A stretch of DNA of 64,000 bases from Streptomyces spirodelae (GCF_017676385.1 NZ_JAFFZN010000034.1:1-64000), one strand, 5' to 3'. Counted from the stretch's first letter, positions 43,582 through 53,457 are shown. Made by a program: numbers and translations. The notes: generated by a model not told the origin, from the sequence alone.

Positions 43582-44853
43582 TCAGCGGTCGGAGGTCACC
43601 GTCACCTTCTCGTCGTTGTTGAGCTGGCTGACGAGCTTTTTGACCTTGGCCTTGTCCCACTGGAGGTTCCCGCCGGGCGCCGGCCCCGCGATCGGCATGT
43701 TCATCGACTTGCCGTCGCCGCCCGAGACGCCCTTCATCGCCCAGAACATCGAGGCGACGTTCCACAGGCTCATGTCCTTGTCGACCTTCAGGGTGTCCAG
43801 GCCGGCGCCCATCGTCGGGTAGAGCTTGAACGGGTTGAGGACCGTGCTCGGGGTCGCGGTCTGGTTCGCCAGCGCGGAGAGGAACTTCTGCTGGTTCTTG
43901 GTGCGGTCCAGGTCGCTGCCGGGCAGCGCGTAACGGGTCCGGACGAAGGCGAGCGCCTCCTGGCCGTTGAGGGTCTGCTTGCCCTTCTTGAAGTCGGCGC
44001 CGGACTTGTCGTCCTTGATGTCGCGCGGGATGTCCATCTCCACACCGCCGACCGCGTCCACGATCTTCGCGAAGCCGCCGAAGCCGATCTCCGCGTAGTG
44101 GTCGATCCGCAGCCCGGTGTTGTGCTCGACCGTACGGACCAGAAGCTCGGGGCCGTCCATGGAGTAGGTGGCGTTTATCTTCGTGTGCTTGCCCTGCGCC
44201 GGGTAGTGCTTGCCGGACTCGGACCCGGTGAAGGAGGGGATCTCGACGTCCGAGTCACGCGGCAGCGAGATCATGGTGTTCCCGTTGCTGCCGACGTGCA
44301 GAATCATGATCGAGTCGGTGCGGCCCTTGTCGGTGGGCCCGCCGGTGTGGAGCTTCTGTCGCTCCTCCTTGCTCATGCCCTCGCGGCTGTCGGAACCGAC
44401 GATGAGGTAGTTGGTGCCGTCGCCGCCCTCGGGACGGTCCTCGACGATGCTGAGATCCACCTCGCGGCGCAGCTTGGAGTCGGCCCAGAAGTAGGTACCG
44501 ACCGACCACACCAGCACGACGACGACCAGCGTGATCAGCGTCCACTTGGTCCGGCGTCGCCAGTCGGGTCTGGGACGGTCACCGTAGTCGTCGCGCCCGC
44601 CGCTCCGGCCGCCACCGTAGACCTGGCCCTCGCTGTAGCCGGAGTCGTAACCGGCTTGCGGCTGACCGTGGCCGACGTCGTACCCGCCACCGCCCGGACC
44701 GTGTCCGGACCCTCCCGGGCCGCGGGTCTGCGGGGGAACCCCGGGCGCCGATGTGTGGGGCATGACACGTGTGGGGTCGGGACGGGGCGCGCCGCGACCA
44801 CGACCCTCCCGGCCCCGCGAAGTGTTGGTCCAACCGTCGGGCCACTCATTCAT
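43582..44853 (-). CDS. Lcp-family (LytR-CpsA-Psr) cell-wall glycopolymer transferase
   Basis: 423 residues: disordered Gly/Arg/Pro cytoplasmic tail, one membrane helix at 105-123 (LITLVVVVLVWSVGTYFWA), then the Lcp domain: NYLIVGSDSREG, DSIMILHVG, ISLPRDSDVEIP, VDAVGGVEMDIP, EALAFVRTRYALPGSDLDR. These enzymes transfer lipid-linked glycopolymers such as teichoic acids or arabinogalactan-like chains to peptidoglycan on the outer face. No LytR_C domain. ATG 44853 is preferred over upstream GTG/ATG codons. Confidence 0.92.
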   Translation of the reverse strand: MNEWPDGWTNTSRGREGRGRGAPRPDPTRVMPHTSAPGVPPQTRGPGGSGHGPGGGGYDVGHGQPQAGYDSGYSEGQVYGGGRSGGRDDYGDRPRPDWRRRTKWTLITLVVVVLVWSVGTYFWADSKLRREVDLSIVEDRPEGGDGTNYLIVGSDSREGMSKEERQKLHTGGPTDKGRTDSIMILHVGSNGNTMISLPRDSDVEIPSFTGSESGKHYPAQGKHTKINATYSMDGPELLVRTVEHNTGLRIDHYAEIGFGGFAKIVDAVGGVEMDIPRDIKDDKSGADFKKGKQTLNGQEALAFVRTRYALPGSDLDRTKNQQKFLSALANQTATPSTVLNPFKLYPTMGAGLDTLKVDKDMSLWNVASMFWAMKGVSGGDGKSMNMPIAGPAPGGNLQWDKAKVKKLVSQLNNDEKVTVTSDR

Positions 44854-45003
44854 GCACCGCAGTGTGCCTGCATCCGGGTGGCGGAACACAGGGCGGGTAC
44901 CACTTCGGGGTCAGGCTGTAGCAGTTCTGATGCAAAATGCTGCGGTCCGCGAGGCTTGCTCCGCGCCGACACGATGTCGAGGCCGTCCGCTTATGGTGGT
45001 GTC

Positions 45004-45543
45004 ATGACTGATCAGGGCCCTACGTCGGCAGGGGACGACCTTCCCGGAAAGCCGACCTCGGCGTCGCGCACTACGCTCTCGCACATCATGACGGCGGCCG
45101 ACACGAACCTCCTCGGAACCGTCCACGGCGGTGTGATCATGAAGCTGGTGGACGACGCCGCCGGCGCTGTCGCCGGGCGCCACTCCGAAGGGCCCGCGGT
45201 CACCGCGTCCATGGACGAGATGGCGTTCCTCTCACCTGTCCGCGTCGGTGACCTCGTCCACGTACACGCACAGTGCAACTGGACGGGCCGGACCTCCCTG
45301 GAGGTCGGCGTACGCGTCATGGCAGAGCGCTGGAACGAGTCCACGCCCGCCACCCAGGTCGGCTCGGCCTACCTGGTGTTCGCGGCGGTCGACGAGAACG
45401 GCAAGCCCCGTTCCGTACCCCCGGTGATACCCGAGACGGACCAGGACCGGCGGCGCTACCAGGAGGCCCAGATCCGCCGGACCCACCGCCTGGCCCGGCG
45501 CCGCGCCATCAAGGAACTCCGCGCGAGCCGCCCCGCGGGCTGA
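45004..45543 (+). CDS. Acyl-CoA thioesterase (hotdog fold)
   Basis: 179 residues with the BFIT/YciA-type hotdog start: ASRTTLSHIMTAADTNLLGTVHGGVIMKLVDDAAGAVAGRH, in which VHGG with the Asp of VDDA is the active region, and MDEMAFLSPVRVGDLVHVHA. It hydrolyses acyl-CoA to free acid. C-terminal 35 residues are basic and unusual. It lies between two Lcp genes on the opposite strand; link to them is not obvious. Confidence 0.9.
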   Translation: MTDQGPTSAGDDLPGKPTSASRTTLSHIMTAADTNLLGTVHGGVIMKLVDDAAGAVAGRHSEGPAVTASMDEMAFLSPVRVGDLVHVHAQCNWTGRTSLEVGVRVMAERWNESTPATQVGSAYLVFAAVDENGKPRSVPPVIPETDQDRRRYQEAQIRRTHRLARRRAIKELRASRPAG

Positions 45544-45588
45544 GCCGCCCCAGGCCGGACCACGCCGGGTACGCCCATTACGTCGGCC

Positions 45589-47055
45589 TCAGTCGCACTC
45601 GACCTCGTCCCCTCGCATCGGGGCCTCGCCCGGGGCGCTGTCCACCTCCGGGGGGCGTACGCGGCGCACGCGCTGGTGCGGGTCGTCGACGGTGACCCGC
45701 ATGCGGGCTCCCCTGCGCTCGGCCTCGACCAGTTCGGCGCCGGGCAGCGCCGCGGCCAGCGACCTGGCGGAGCGGTTCCAGCGCGGGTCGTAGGTGATGG
45801 TCGTACGGCCGGGCCGGACCGGCCGGGCGTTGGTGGCGGTGCCCGTGGTGGCGAAGCCCGTACCGCGCAGCCCGCGGTCGATCTTGGCGCCGAGCCCTCG
45901 GCGGCCGGTGGCGTTGGTGACCTCGACCTGGATGGTGCGCGGGGCGACCTCGACCCTCGGAGGGCCGCCCCGCTGAGCGGTGCTCGGCCCGGAGAGCGGC
46001 CGGTCCTCGCGCAGTGCCGTGAACAGCTTGGCCGCCTTGCGCTCGTCCCACAGGACGGTCGAGCCCAGCTCCGGCACCCGGTGGTCGGCGTCGGCCAGGG
46101 GCACGGAGGCGAACTCCGAGGACTCGGGTTTGAAGCCCCGCATCGCCTGCCCCAGAGCCATCATCTGCTCGGTGCCGAAGTCCTCGTCGGCGCGTACGGA
46201 CTCCAGCAGGGTGGTGGCCACCTTGTTGAACCGGACCGGGTTCATCAGCACCCCGCTGTCGGTGGCCCGGGAGATGACCGAGGCGAGGAAGCGCTGCTGG
46301 CGCTTCATCCGGCTCAGGTCCGAGCCGCCGTCCAGGTGCCGCGCCCGTACGTACTGCAGCGCCTGTCCGCCGTTCAGTTTGGTGGTGCCCTTGGGCAGGT
46401 CGAGTCCGGAGTAGCTGTCCTTGAGCCGCTTGGTCGTACAGACCGGGACACCGCCCAGCACGTCGACGGTGCTCATGAAGCTGGTGAAGTCGACCTCCAG
46501 ATAGTGGTCGACGTGCACGTCCGTCAGCTTCTCCACGGCCCGTACGGTCAGCGGAGCGCCGCCCGCGGTGTAGGCGGCGTTGAGCTTGGCGGGCCGGGAG
46601 GGCACCTGCTTGCCGGTCGCGCGGTTCTTGTGCGGCGGCAGCCGGGTGTAGGTGTCCCGCGGGAGGCTGACGACGGTGGCGCGGTGCCGGTCGCCGGAGA
46701 GGTGCACCAGCAGGATGGTGTCCGTGCAGTCGCAGGCCGAGCCGCCCAGGTTGTACCGCTCTTTCTGGGTCGCCGAGAGGCCGTCTCTGCGGTCGGTGCC
46801 GACGACCAGGAAGTTGACGCCGTTGTCGACCTTGGGGCGGCTGTCGGTGTCCAGGCCGTCGAACGGGTCGACCCTGCGTACGTCCGAGCTCAGCCCCGTC
46901 ACCATCGCGTGCCCGACGCCGCCGGCGACCAGCAGCAGCACGGAGGAGCCGGTGGCGATCCGCAGACCCCAGCGCGGGCCCTGGCGGGCCCGGCGGGGGC
47001 CGTTGCGCGGCCCTTTGCGCGGGCCTTCGTGGAGGGAGGAGGCGCGTCGAGGCAA
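45589..47055 (-). CDS. Lcp-family transferase with LytR_C domain
   Basis: 488 residues from TTG 47055 (GGAAGG 9 bases upstream); the frame is open to a GTG at 47130. Basic cytoplasmic head, membrane helix (TGSSVLLLVAGGVGHAMV), Lcp domain (NFLVVGTDRRDG, TVVSLPRDTYTRLP, LNAAYTAGGAPL, VDVLGGVPVCT, ALQYVRARHLDGGSDLSR), and a C-terminal LytR_C-type domain (VEVTNATGRRGLGAKIDRGLRG, TTITYDPRWNRSA). Two Cys in SACDCTD are uncommon. Role: attaching glycopolymer to peptidoglycan. Confidence 0.9.
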   Translation of the reverse strand: MPRRASSLHEGPRKGPRNGPRRARQGPRWGLRIATGSSVLLLVAGGVGHAMVTGLSSDVRRVDPFDGLDTDSRPKVDNGVNFLVVGTDRRDGLSATQKERYNLGGSACDCTDTILLVHLSGDRHRATVVSLPRDTYTRLPPHKNRATGKQVPSRPAKLNAAYTAGGAPLTVRAVEKLTDVHVDHYLEVDFTSFMSTVDVLGGVPVCTTKRLKDSYSGLDLPKGTTKLNGGQALQYVRARHLDGGSDLSRMKRQQRFLASVISRATDSGVLMNPVRFNKVATTLLESVRADEDFGTEQMMALGQAMRGFKPESSEFASVPLADADHRVPELGSTVLWDERKAAKLFTALREDRPLSGPSTAQRGGPPRVEVAPRTIQVEVTNATGRRGLGAKIDRGLRGTGFATTGTATNARPVRPGRTTITYDPRWNRSARSLAAALPGAELVEAERRGARMRVTVDDPHQRVRRVRPPEVDSAPGEAPMRGDEVECD

Positions 47056-47267
47056 GAGTGGCCGCCTTCCGCAGAGGACGAACAGAGTCCGAACCGAGGG
47101 TGACAATAAAGTGACTAAGAGTTCCCACACTGTATGCCGGTACGATCTCCGGATCGTGCGTACACGCCGTCCCGTGCTCGCGCGTACCCGTCGGCCCGGC
47201 CCGGGCCCGGCACAGGAGGGTACGGAAGGCGCGCGGGCGTACGGACCGTTCCCCCGATCGCGGTAAC

Positions 47268-48332
47268 GTGAGCGCCGTGACTCGCGAGAACCGACGTCCT
47301 TCCCCGGACTCCACCCCGGACGCAGCCCAGCCCCCCGTCTCCGTGATCATGCCGGTCCTCAACGAGGAACGGCACCTGCGCAGCTCTGTGCGGCACATCC
47401 TCGAGCAGCGCTACGAGGGCGAGCTGGAAGTGGTCATCGCGCTGGGGCCCTCGACGGACCGCACGGACGAGATCGCCGCCGAGCTGGCCGCCGAGGACCC
47501 CCGCGTGCACACGGTGCCCAATCCCACGGGCCGCACCCCGGCCGGACTGAACGCCGCGATCAAGGCGTCCCGGCACCCGGTGGTGGTGCGGGTCGACGGA
47601 CACGGCATGCTCTCCGCCGACTACATCGCCACAGCCGTACGGCTGCTCGAGGAGACCGGCGCCGCCAATGTCGGCGGCATCATGCACGCGGAGGGCGAGA
47701 ACGCCTGGGAGCAGGCCGTCGCAGCGGCGATGACCTCGAAGATCGGCGTGGGCAACGCCGCCTTCCACACCGGTGGCACCGCGGGGGAGGCCGAGACGGT
47801 CTACCTGGGTGTCTTCCGCCGGGAGGTGCTTGAGCAGCAGGGCGGCTACAACGAGGAGTTCATCCGCGCCCAGGACTGGGAGCTGAACTTCCGTATCCGC
47901 GAGGCGGGCGGCCTGATCTGGTTCTCACCCGAGCTGCGGGTCTCCTACCGGCCCCGGCCCAGCGTGCGCGCCCTGGCCAAGCAGTACCGCAACTACGGCC
48001 GCTGGCGGCACGTCGTGGCCCGCTACCACGCCGGCTCCATCAATCTGCGCTACCTCGCCCCGCCGGTCGCCGTGTGCGCCATCGCGGCTGGTCTGGTGGT
48101 GGGCGCCGCCGTCACGCCGTGGGCGCTGGCGGTGCCCGGCGGCTATCTGGCGGCCATCGTCGCCGGATCGCTCCCGGCGGGCCGGGGGCTGCCGCTGAAG
48201 GCACGCGCGCAGATTCCCGTCGCGCTCGCCACCATGCACATGTCCTGGGGCTGGGGCTTTCTGACCAGCCCGAAGAAGCTGGCACGCAAGGTCATCGCCA
48301 GCCGCCGCGAGCCGGTACTCGCGACCCGGTAG
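47268..48332 (+). CDS. Family 2 glycosyltransferase
   Basis: 354 residues: GT-A core (VSVIMPVLNEERHLRSSVRHIL, VVIALGPSTDRTDEIAAEL, NAAIKASRHPVVVRVDGHGML with the D-x-D-like Asp, and AQDWELNFRIREAGG) followed by C-terminal membrane segments (AVCAIAAGLVVGAAVTPWALA, GGYLAAIVAGS). Adds a sugar to a polymer or lipid carrier at the inner membrane face. It is divergent from one Lcp gene and convergent with another. GTG start at 47268 or 47277. Confidence 0.92.
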   Translation: MSAVTRENRRPSPDSTPDAAQPPVSVIMPVLNEERHLRSSVRHILEQRYEGELEVVIALGPSTDRTDEIAAELAAEDPRVHTVPNPTGRTPAGLNAAIKASRHPVVVRVDGHGMLSADYIATAVRLLEETGAANVGGIMHAEGENAWEQAVAAAMTSKIGVGNAAFHTGGTAGEAETVYLGVFRREVLEQQGGYNEEFIRAQDWELNFRIREAGGLIWFSPELRVSYRPRPSVRALAKQYRNYGRWRHVVARYHAGSINLRYLAPPVAVCAIAAGLVVGAAVTPWALAVPGGYLAAIVAGSLPAGRGLPLKARAQIPVALATMHMSWGWGFLTSPKKLARKVIASRREPVLATR

Positions 48333-48341
48333 CCGCGTCCG

Positions 48342-48388
48342 CCATGGGTAAGGGGCGCTCTCCAAGGGAGGGCGCCCCTTACCCATGG
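48342..48388. terminator. Bidirectional terminator, glycosyltransferase / Lcp
   Basis: Perfect 17-bp stem (CCATGGGTAAGGGGCGC and its complement) with a 13-base loop between convergent genes. Confidence 0.9.
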
Positions 48389-48422
48389 CTGTGCGTCAGT
48401 GCCTCACCAAGTGCCGCTCGCC

Positions 48423-50255
48423 TCACCAGGTGTAGTTCGGATTGACGTCCATGCACGCCTTCTTGTCGTCGCCGCGCAGCGCGTCCGCACTGTCCGGCGC
48501 CTTCTGCTCGTCCTTCCTGCCGCTCTCGCCGCCCTCGCTCTTGGGGTAGGCAGGACCCTCCCGCCAGTCGGCGCCGACGATGAGGGTGACCTGCTGCGCG
48601 CCGGCGGAGTGCTTGACCAGCCGCTCGGGAATGCCCAGCGCCTTGGCGACGGCCAGCGCGTCACCGCGCTGCTCCTCGCGCGGGTAGAGGATGGTGGTGT
48701 CCGCACGTGACTGGGGCGTCTGGCTGGCCACCGCCCGGCCGAACCCCTTGTTCACCAGCGTGCTCGCGACGACGCTCGCTCTGCCGGTGACCGGCCGCTG
48801 GAGCGCGGTACCGGTGCCGTTCATCACGCTGACCGGAATCCGGGCCTTCGGCTGCGACGGCTCGGTGGGCTGTGCGGACTTGCTGGCCTCGGCCTTCTTC
48901 TTGTCCTTGCCGTCGAGCGCCACGTCGTTGCGTACGAGGGAGAAGATCTTGTCGGAGTCGCCCTCCTTCGGCATCACATAGCTGCCGCCGCCCCCGTACT
49001 CCCACGGCATGGTGGCCATGGTGATGCGCTTGGTGGGCACCCGCTTGAGGTCGTTGCCCAGGTCGTAGAGCTTCTTGACGGAGCCGATGCCCTTGTCGAC
49101 GGTGAGTGCCTTGGTGGCGGCCTCCGCCAGGTGCCGCAGCTTGCCCGGGTCGGTCAGCTTGGTGCCCGACTTGAGCTGGCGCACCATCGCGTTCATATAC
49201 ATGTGCTGCGCCTTGGCGCGGCCTATGTCCGTACCGTCACCGAAGCCGTGCCGGGTCCGCAGCCAGCTGAGCGCCTGCTCGCCCTTGATGACGGAGGTGC
49301 CCTTCTTCAGCTTCAGCTTCGACTTGGGGTCGTGCACGTTCTCCTTGACGCAGACCGGGACGCCGCCGACCGCGTCGGCCATGGAGACCACACCCGAGAA
49401 ATCGATCATCATGAAGTGGTCGATCGGGATGCCCGTCATCTCTTCCCAGGTGGCGACGGTGCACCCGGGTCCGCCGTGCTGCAGGCTGGTGTTGATCTTG
49501 TCCGTGGTCGCCGGATAGACCTTCTTGTCGTCCGGGTCGGTGCACTTGGGAATCGTCGTCCTGGTGTCACGCGGTACGGAGATGACCGACATGTTGCTGC
49601 GGTCGGCCGAGACATGCAGCAGCATCTGCACGTCCGCCAGCGGTGGCCGGTCGCGGTCGGCGCGGGAGCCGCCCAGTCGTACGTTCTCCTTGGAGGCGCG
49701 CGAGTCGGAGCCCAGCAGCAGGATGTTCAGCGGGGTCTGGCCCGCGGCGTTGGGATCGGAGTGGTGGAGCTTGTTGTCCCCGAGGTTGAGCTCGTCCTTG
49801 CTGAGGTTGCTGTTGAGGTGCCGGTAGTAGAGGTAGCCCGAGGCCGCGACGGCGAGTATCAGCACCGAGAGGACGGCGGCGGACCAGCGCAGCACCCGCC
49901 TGGCCCGGCTGGGTCGTTTGGTCCGGCTCACCGCCGCCGCGCTCCGGCTCGCCGAGCCCCTCGCCGCGTCGCCTTCCGTGCCCCCGCGTCTTCCGCGGCG
50001 TTGGCCTCGGCCGCCGCCGGCTCCGGGCTGTGCCGCCGAGGCGCTCTCGGGGTGCGGGTCCTGCGAGTGCGGGCGCTGTGCGGTGGGGCGTTCTCCGGCG
50101 GGGGACTCCCCGGCGGGGGGCTCCCCGGCCGGGTCGGCTCCTGCGGGGTGCTCTCCTGCCGGGTTCCCGTACAGGCTTTCGTCCCAGCCGCGGTCGGCGG
50201 CGGTGGGGGCGCTGTGCTGCGCCTCCCTGCCGCCGTCGGTGTTGTTCTGCCGCAC
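48423..50255 (-). CDS. Lcp-family transferase with LytR_C domain and repeat head
   Basis: 610 residues. Cytoplasmic head with a pentapeptide repeat near residues 32-57 (PAGEH, PAGAD, PAGEP, PAGES, PAGER), a basic stretch, membrane helix at about 122-144 (WSAAVLSVLILAVAASGYLYY), Lcp domain (NILLLGSDSRASKEN, SVISVPRDTRTTIP, MADAVGGVPVCV, ALSWLRTRHGFGDGTDIGR) and LytR_C (VSVMNGTGTALQRPVTGR, QVTLIVGADW). It lies 70 bases after the next Lcp gene, probably in one transcript with it and the one beyond. Confidence 0.92.
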   Translation of the reverse strand: MRQNNTDGGREAQHSAPTAADRGWDESLYGNPAGEHPAGADPAGEPPAGESPAGERPTAQRPHSQDPHPESASAAQPGAGGGRGQRRGRRGGTEGDAARGSASRSAAAVSRTKRPSRARRVLRWSAAVLSVLILAVAASGYLYYRHLNSNLSKDELNLGDNKLHHSDPNAAGQTPLNILLLGSDSRASKENVRLGGSRADRDRPPLADVQMLLHVSADRSNMSVISVPRDTRTTIPKCTDPDDKKVYPATTDKINTSLQHGGPGCTVATWEEMTGIPIDHFMMIDFSGVVSMADAVGGVPVCVKENVHDPKSKLKLKKGTSVIKGEQALSWLRTRHGFGDGTDIGRAKAQHMYMNAMVRQLKSGTKLTDPGKLRHLAEAATKALTVDKGIGSVKKLYDLGNDLKRVPTKRITMATMPWEYGGGGSYVMPKEGDSDKIFSLVRNDVALDGKDKKKAEASKSAQPTEPSQPKARIPVSVMNGTGTALQRPVTGRASVVASTLVNKGFGRAVASQTPQSRADTTILYPREEQRGDALAVAKALGIPERLVKHSAGAQQVTLIVGADWREGPAYPKSEGGESGRKDEQKAPDSADALRGDDKKACMDVNPNYTW

Positions 50256-50325
50256 GGGACCTCCCCGAGATGTTCAGGTTGTGCTGCCCCCGGACGCCTG
50301 GCGGGACGTTCCGGAGGGGTAGGTG

Positions 50326-52146
50326 TCACTTCGCACACACGTTCTTGTCGTCGGCCTTGACCTTCTCGACGCCGGAGGGCGTCTTGTCCGGCGCGCCGAG
50401 CGGCTTGCCCGGGGCAGAGAAGTCCTTGCCGAGTGTCAGCTTCATACCGGGGCCCGCGCCCTCGGACTTCTTCAGCGCCGAGGCCGGCAGCTTGAGCATG
50501 TCGGCCAGCCGGGCCGCCTCTTCCTGCTCCGACGGTGCGAACTCCAGCCGGGTCTTGGAGAGCTGCTGCGGGGCGTTGCCGCCGGAAGCCGCGCTGCCCA
50601 CGCCTTCGTTGAGCAGCCAGTCCACCGTGGCGGCAGCCGCGCGCGGGGGGCCGCCGCCGTTGAGGATGGAGACGTTCACCTGGGAGGCCGGGGCCTTCTT
50701 CGCCTTCGGCGCGGCCGTTTTCCGCTTCTTGTCCTTCCCGGTCAGCGACTTGTCCTGGCGGACCATCTTGAACAGCGGGTCGGCCTTCTGCCGGTTGAGT
50801 AGGACGGTGGCCGGGTCGTTCGGATTGTCCACCACCGGGACCGTGGCGAAGGTGATGTTCTTGATGTTCACCCGCTTGAGGTCGTTCGCCAAGTCCATCA
50901 GCTTCTTGACGCTGCCGATGCCCTCGTCCACCGTCAGCGCCTTCGTCGCCACGTTGCTCAGCTTGAACAGCTTGGACGGGCTGGAGAGCGTGTCACCCGA
51001 CTTCATCTTGCGGATCATGGAGCTGAGGAACTGCTGCTGCAGCTTGATCCGGTCCAGGTCGCTGCCGAAGCCCACCGCGTGCCGGGTCCGGACGAACGCC
51101 AGGGCCTGCTCGCCCTTGACGACGTGCTTGCCCGCCTTGAGCTTCAGATGCGACTTCGGGTCGTTTATCGGCTTCCGGGTGCAGACCTCGACGCCACCCA
51201 CGGCCGTGGACAGCTCCTTGACGGCGTTGAAGTCCGCCATCATGAAGTGGTGGATCTGCACCCCGGTGAGCTTCTCGACGGTGCGCCAGGTGCAGCCCGG
51301 GTCCCGGCCCTCCTGACCCAGGCTGGTGTTGAAACGCACGCCCTGTTGCCCGGGGATGGTCTTCTTGACGCGGCCGTTCTCCCGGACCTCGCACTGGGGG
51401 ATGTTGGTGATCATGTCCCGCGGGATGGACAGCGCTGTCGCGTTGGACCGGTCCTTGGAGACGTGGAAGAGGAACGTGGTGTCCGCGTGCCCGACGCTGC
51501 CCGCGTCGCCGTAGCCGGTGTTGCCCTTGCCCTCACGGGCGTCGGTGCCGATGACCAGGATGTTGACCGGACCGTCGGTGACGGCGGGGTTGTTCTCGCC
51601 GACATCGACCTTGCTGATGTTGCCGTTGAGTTTCTGGTACCAGACGGTGCCGGCCACACAGCCGGCCACCAGCACGAATCCCACGACGCCGCCGCCGATG
51701 CGCAGTGCCTTCTGCTTGCCGGACAGCGGTCGCTTGGCCTTTCGGCGCCCCCGGCCGCCCCTGCCCGCACCCTCGGCCGAGGCGGCGCGCTCGGAGGCGC
51801 GGGCCCGCCGCTGGGCCGGAAGTCTGGCCTCGGCGCGCCGCGCCGACCGCGAGCCGGATCGGCCCTCGTCCTGCTCCCCGGGGCGCTCCCCGGCCCCGGG
51901 GTGCGCACGGTCGCCGCCGCGCCCCCCGGAACGCTCACCGGCGCCGGGGCCGGCAGGTGTACCGGCGCTCTCGTCGGGGGAGGCACTTCTCTGGCGCGGC
52001 GCCGAGGTGCGGCGGGATCCGTACCGACTACCGGAGTCGTCGGCGACGGGGTTCAGTCGCAGCTCATAGCTGCCGGTGTTCGGGTTGAACACCCACTGAT
52101 CCGCGGGATCGACATCTCCCGCGTGCCCACGGCCTTGCGCGTCCAC
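50326..52146 (-). CDS. Lcp-family transferase with LytR_C domain
   Basis: 606 residues. The N-terminus carries QWVFNPNTGSYELRLNP, a conserved cytoplasmic motif of Streptomyces Lcp proteins as I recall, then a long disordered Arg/Gly/Glu zone, a membrane helix (IGGGVVGFVLVAGCVAGTVWY) and an Lcp domain (NILVIGTDAREGKGN, TALSIPRDMITNIP, STAVGGVEVCT, ALAFVRTRHAVGFGSDLDR). LytR_C follows (VNVSILNGGGPPRAA). GTG start. Upstream gene spacing is 147 bases, so a small operon of three Lcp genes is likely. Confidence 0.92.
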   Translation of the reverse strand: MDAQGRGHAGDVDPADQWVFNPNTGSYELRLNPVADDSGSRYGSRRTSAPRQRSASPDESAGTPAGPGAGERSGGRGGDRAHPGAGERPGEQDEGRSGSRSARRAEARLPAQRRARASERAASAEGAGRGGRGRRKAKRPLSGKQKALRIGGGVVGFVLVAGCVAGTVWYQKLNGNISKVDVGENNPAVTDGPVNILVIGTDAREGKGNTGYGDAGSVGHADTTFLFHVSKDRSNATALSIPRDMITNIPQCEVRENGRVKKTIPGQQGVRFNTSLGQEGRDPGCTWRTVEKLTGVQIHHFMMADFNAVKELSTAVGGVEVCTRKPINDPKSHLKLKAGKHVVKGEQALAFVRTRHAVGFGSDLDRIKLQQQFLSSMIRKMKSGDTLSSPSKLFKLSNVATKALTVDEGIGSVKKLMDLANDLKRVNIKNITFATVPVVDNPNDPATVLLNRQKADPLFKMVRQDKSLTGKDKKRKTAAPKAKKAPASQVNVSILNGGGPPRAAAATVDWLLNEGVGSAASGGNAPQQLSKTRLEFAPSEQEEAARLADMLKLPASALKKSEGAGPGMKLTLGKDFSAPGKPLGAPDKTPSGVEKVKADDKNVCAK

Positions 52147-52293
52147 GATTGCGTAAGTCCTCCATAGAACCGGCTGCTGATGCCGCCCCGGGGCTGACCG
52201 GAGCGCTCACACTATCCGGCAGGTTCTGCGGCCAGCGACGCCGGTGACAAATTCCGTGCATCCGGAAACGGTCAATTCGGCCCATTCCCAGCG

Positions 52294-53457
52294 TCATTCG
52301 TTCGCGCAGATGTCCAGGTCTGCCGTCGTTCCGCGGTACGCCTCGTCCGCCTCCTCCTTTCCGCCCGCCTTCCGGGCCTCCTTCGGGGCTTCGGAATCCC
52401 CGACGCGTACCGGGCGGTCCTCGCGCAGCTTGGTGAAGAGCTCGTCGGCGTCCGGCTGCACCAGCTCGTCCCGATTGATGTCCAGTCTGTAGGAGCGGCG
52501 GGGCACCGTAAGAAAACGGATGTGGTCTTCGGGGATATCCCGCACGCTGCGCACTAGTTCGTACAGTTCCGAGAGAGAATCAAGACCGGAATCCGCGGTC
52601 AATGACGAGGTCGCCGCATCCAGCACCGGATACGCACGGGTGGGATTCAGTAGCACGCCGTTGCTGCGCACCTTCTTCACCAGAGATCCCAGAAACCGTT
52701 GCTGTCGCTCTATGCGCTGTGTGTCGCTGCCGTTGCCCAGACCGTGCCGGGCGCGGACGTATCCGAGCGCGTCCTCGCCGTCCAGCGTCTGCCGCCCGGC
52801 GGGCAGATCGAGCTTCGCCTCCCGGTCGTGCACCGGCTCGGCGAGGCAGACCTCCACCCCGCCCACCGCGTCCACCAGCTTCTTGAAGCCCCGGAAGTCG
52901 ACGACCAGATGGTGGTCGACACGGATGTCGGTCATCTTCTCCACGGTGCGGATCGCGCAGGCCGCGCCGCCCGCCTGGAACGCCCAGTTGAACTGGGCGA
53001 ACTGCGCTCGGCTGTGCGAACCGTCCGGCCGTCTGCAGTCGGGGATGTCCACCATCAGGTCGCGCGGTATCGACATCCCCGTCGCGCTGCGTCCATCGGC
53101 GGCTATGTGCAACAGGATCGCCGTGTCCGAGCGCTGGCTGCCCTCGTCCCGGCCGTAGGCACCGTTGCCGTCGCCGCGGTTGTCCGAGCCCAGGACGAGG
53201 ATGTTGCGGGCTTCGCCCGCAACGCGCACCGGTGTGGGGCGCTCCTTCTCGTACGGTGCGAGCGCCTGGGCCGTGTCGGAGTCGGTACGGATGTTCCCGT
53301 CCAGCTTCCGGTAGAGGGACCAGCCCGTCGCGGCGACGGCCAGCACCAGGACCGAGGCGCCCAGCGCCCCCCAGCGCAGCCAGCGGCGCGCGCGAGGGCG
53401 GACGGAAGTCGAGCCTGGAGCGCCGGGGTCGGCTTCGGTGGTACCCGGATCGGTCAC
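52294..53457 (-). CDS. Lcp-family transferase, short form
   Basis: 387 residues, GTG start. Short cytoplasmic head, membrane helix at about 29-49 (WGALGASVLVLAVAATGWSLY), Lcp domain (NILVLGSDNRGDGNG, TGMSIPRDLMVDIP, VDAVGGVEVCLAEP, ALGYVRARHGLGNGSDTQR) and a final Lcp half ending at LREDRPVRVGD. No LytR_C. First of the three consecutive Lcp genes; upstream gene is 178 bases away. Confidence 0.92.
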   Translation of the reverse strand: MTDPGTTEADPGAPGSTSVRPRARRWLRWGALGASVLVLAVAATGWSLYRKLDGNIRTDSDTAQALAPYEKERPTPVRVAGEARNILVLGSDNRGDGNGAYGRDEGSQRSDTAILLHIAADGRSATGMSIPRDLMVDIPDCRRPDGSHSRAQFAQFNWAFQAGGAACAIRTVEKMTDIRVDHHLVVDFRGFKKLVDAVGGVEVCLAEPVHDREAKLDLPAGRQTLDGEDALGYVRARHGLGNGSDTQRIERQQRFLGSLVKKVRSNGVLLNPTRAYPVLDAATSSLTADSGLDSLSELYELVRSVRDIPEDHIRFLTVPRRSYRLDINRDELVQPDADELFTKLREDRPVRVGDSEAPKEARKAGGKEEADEAYRGTTADLDICANE

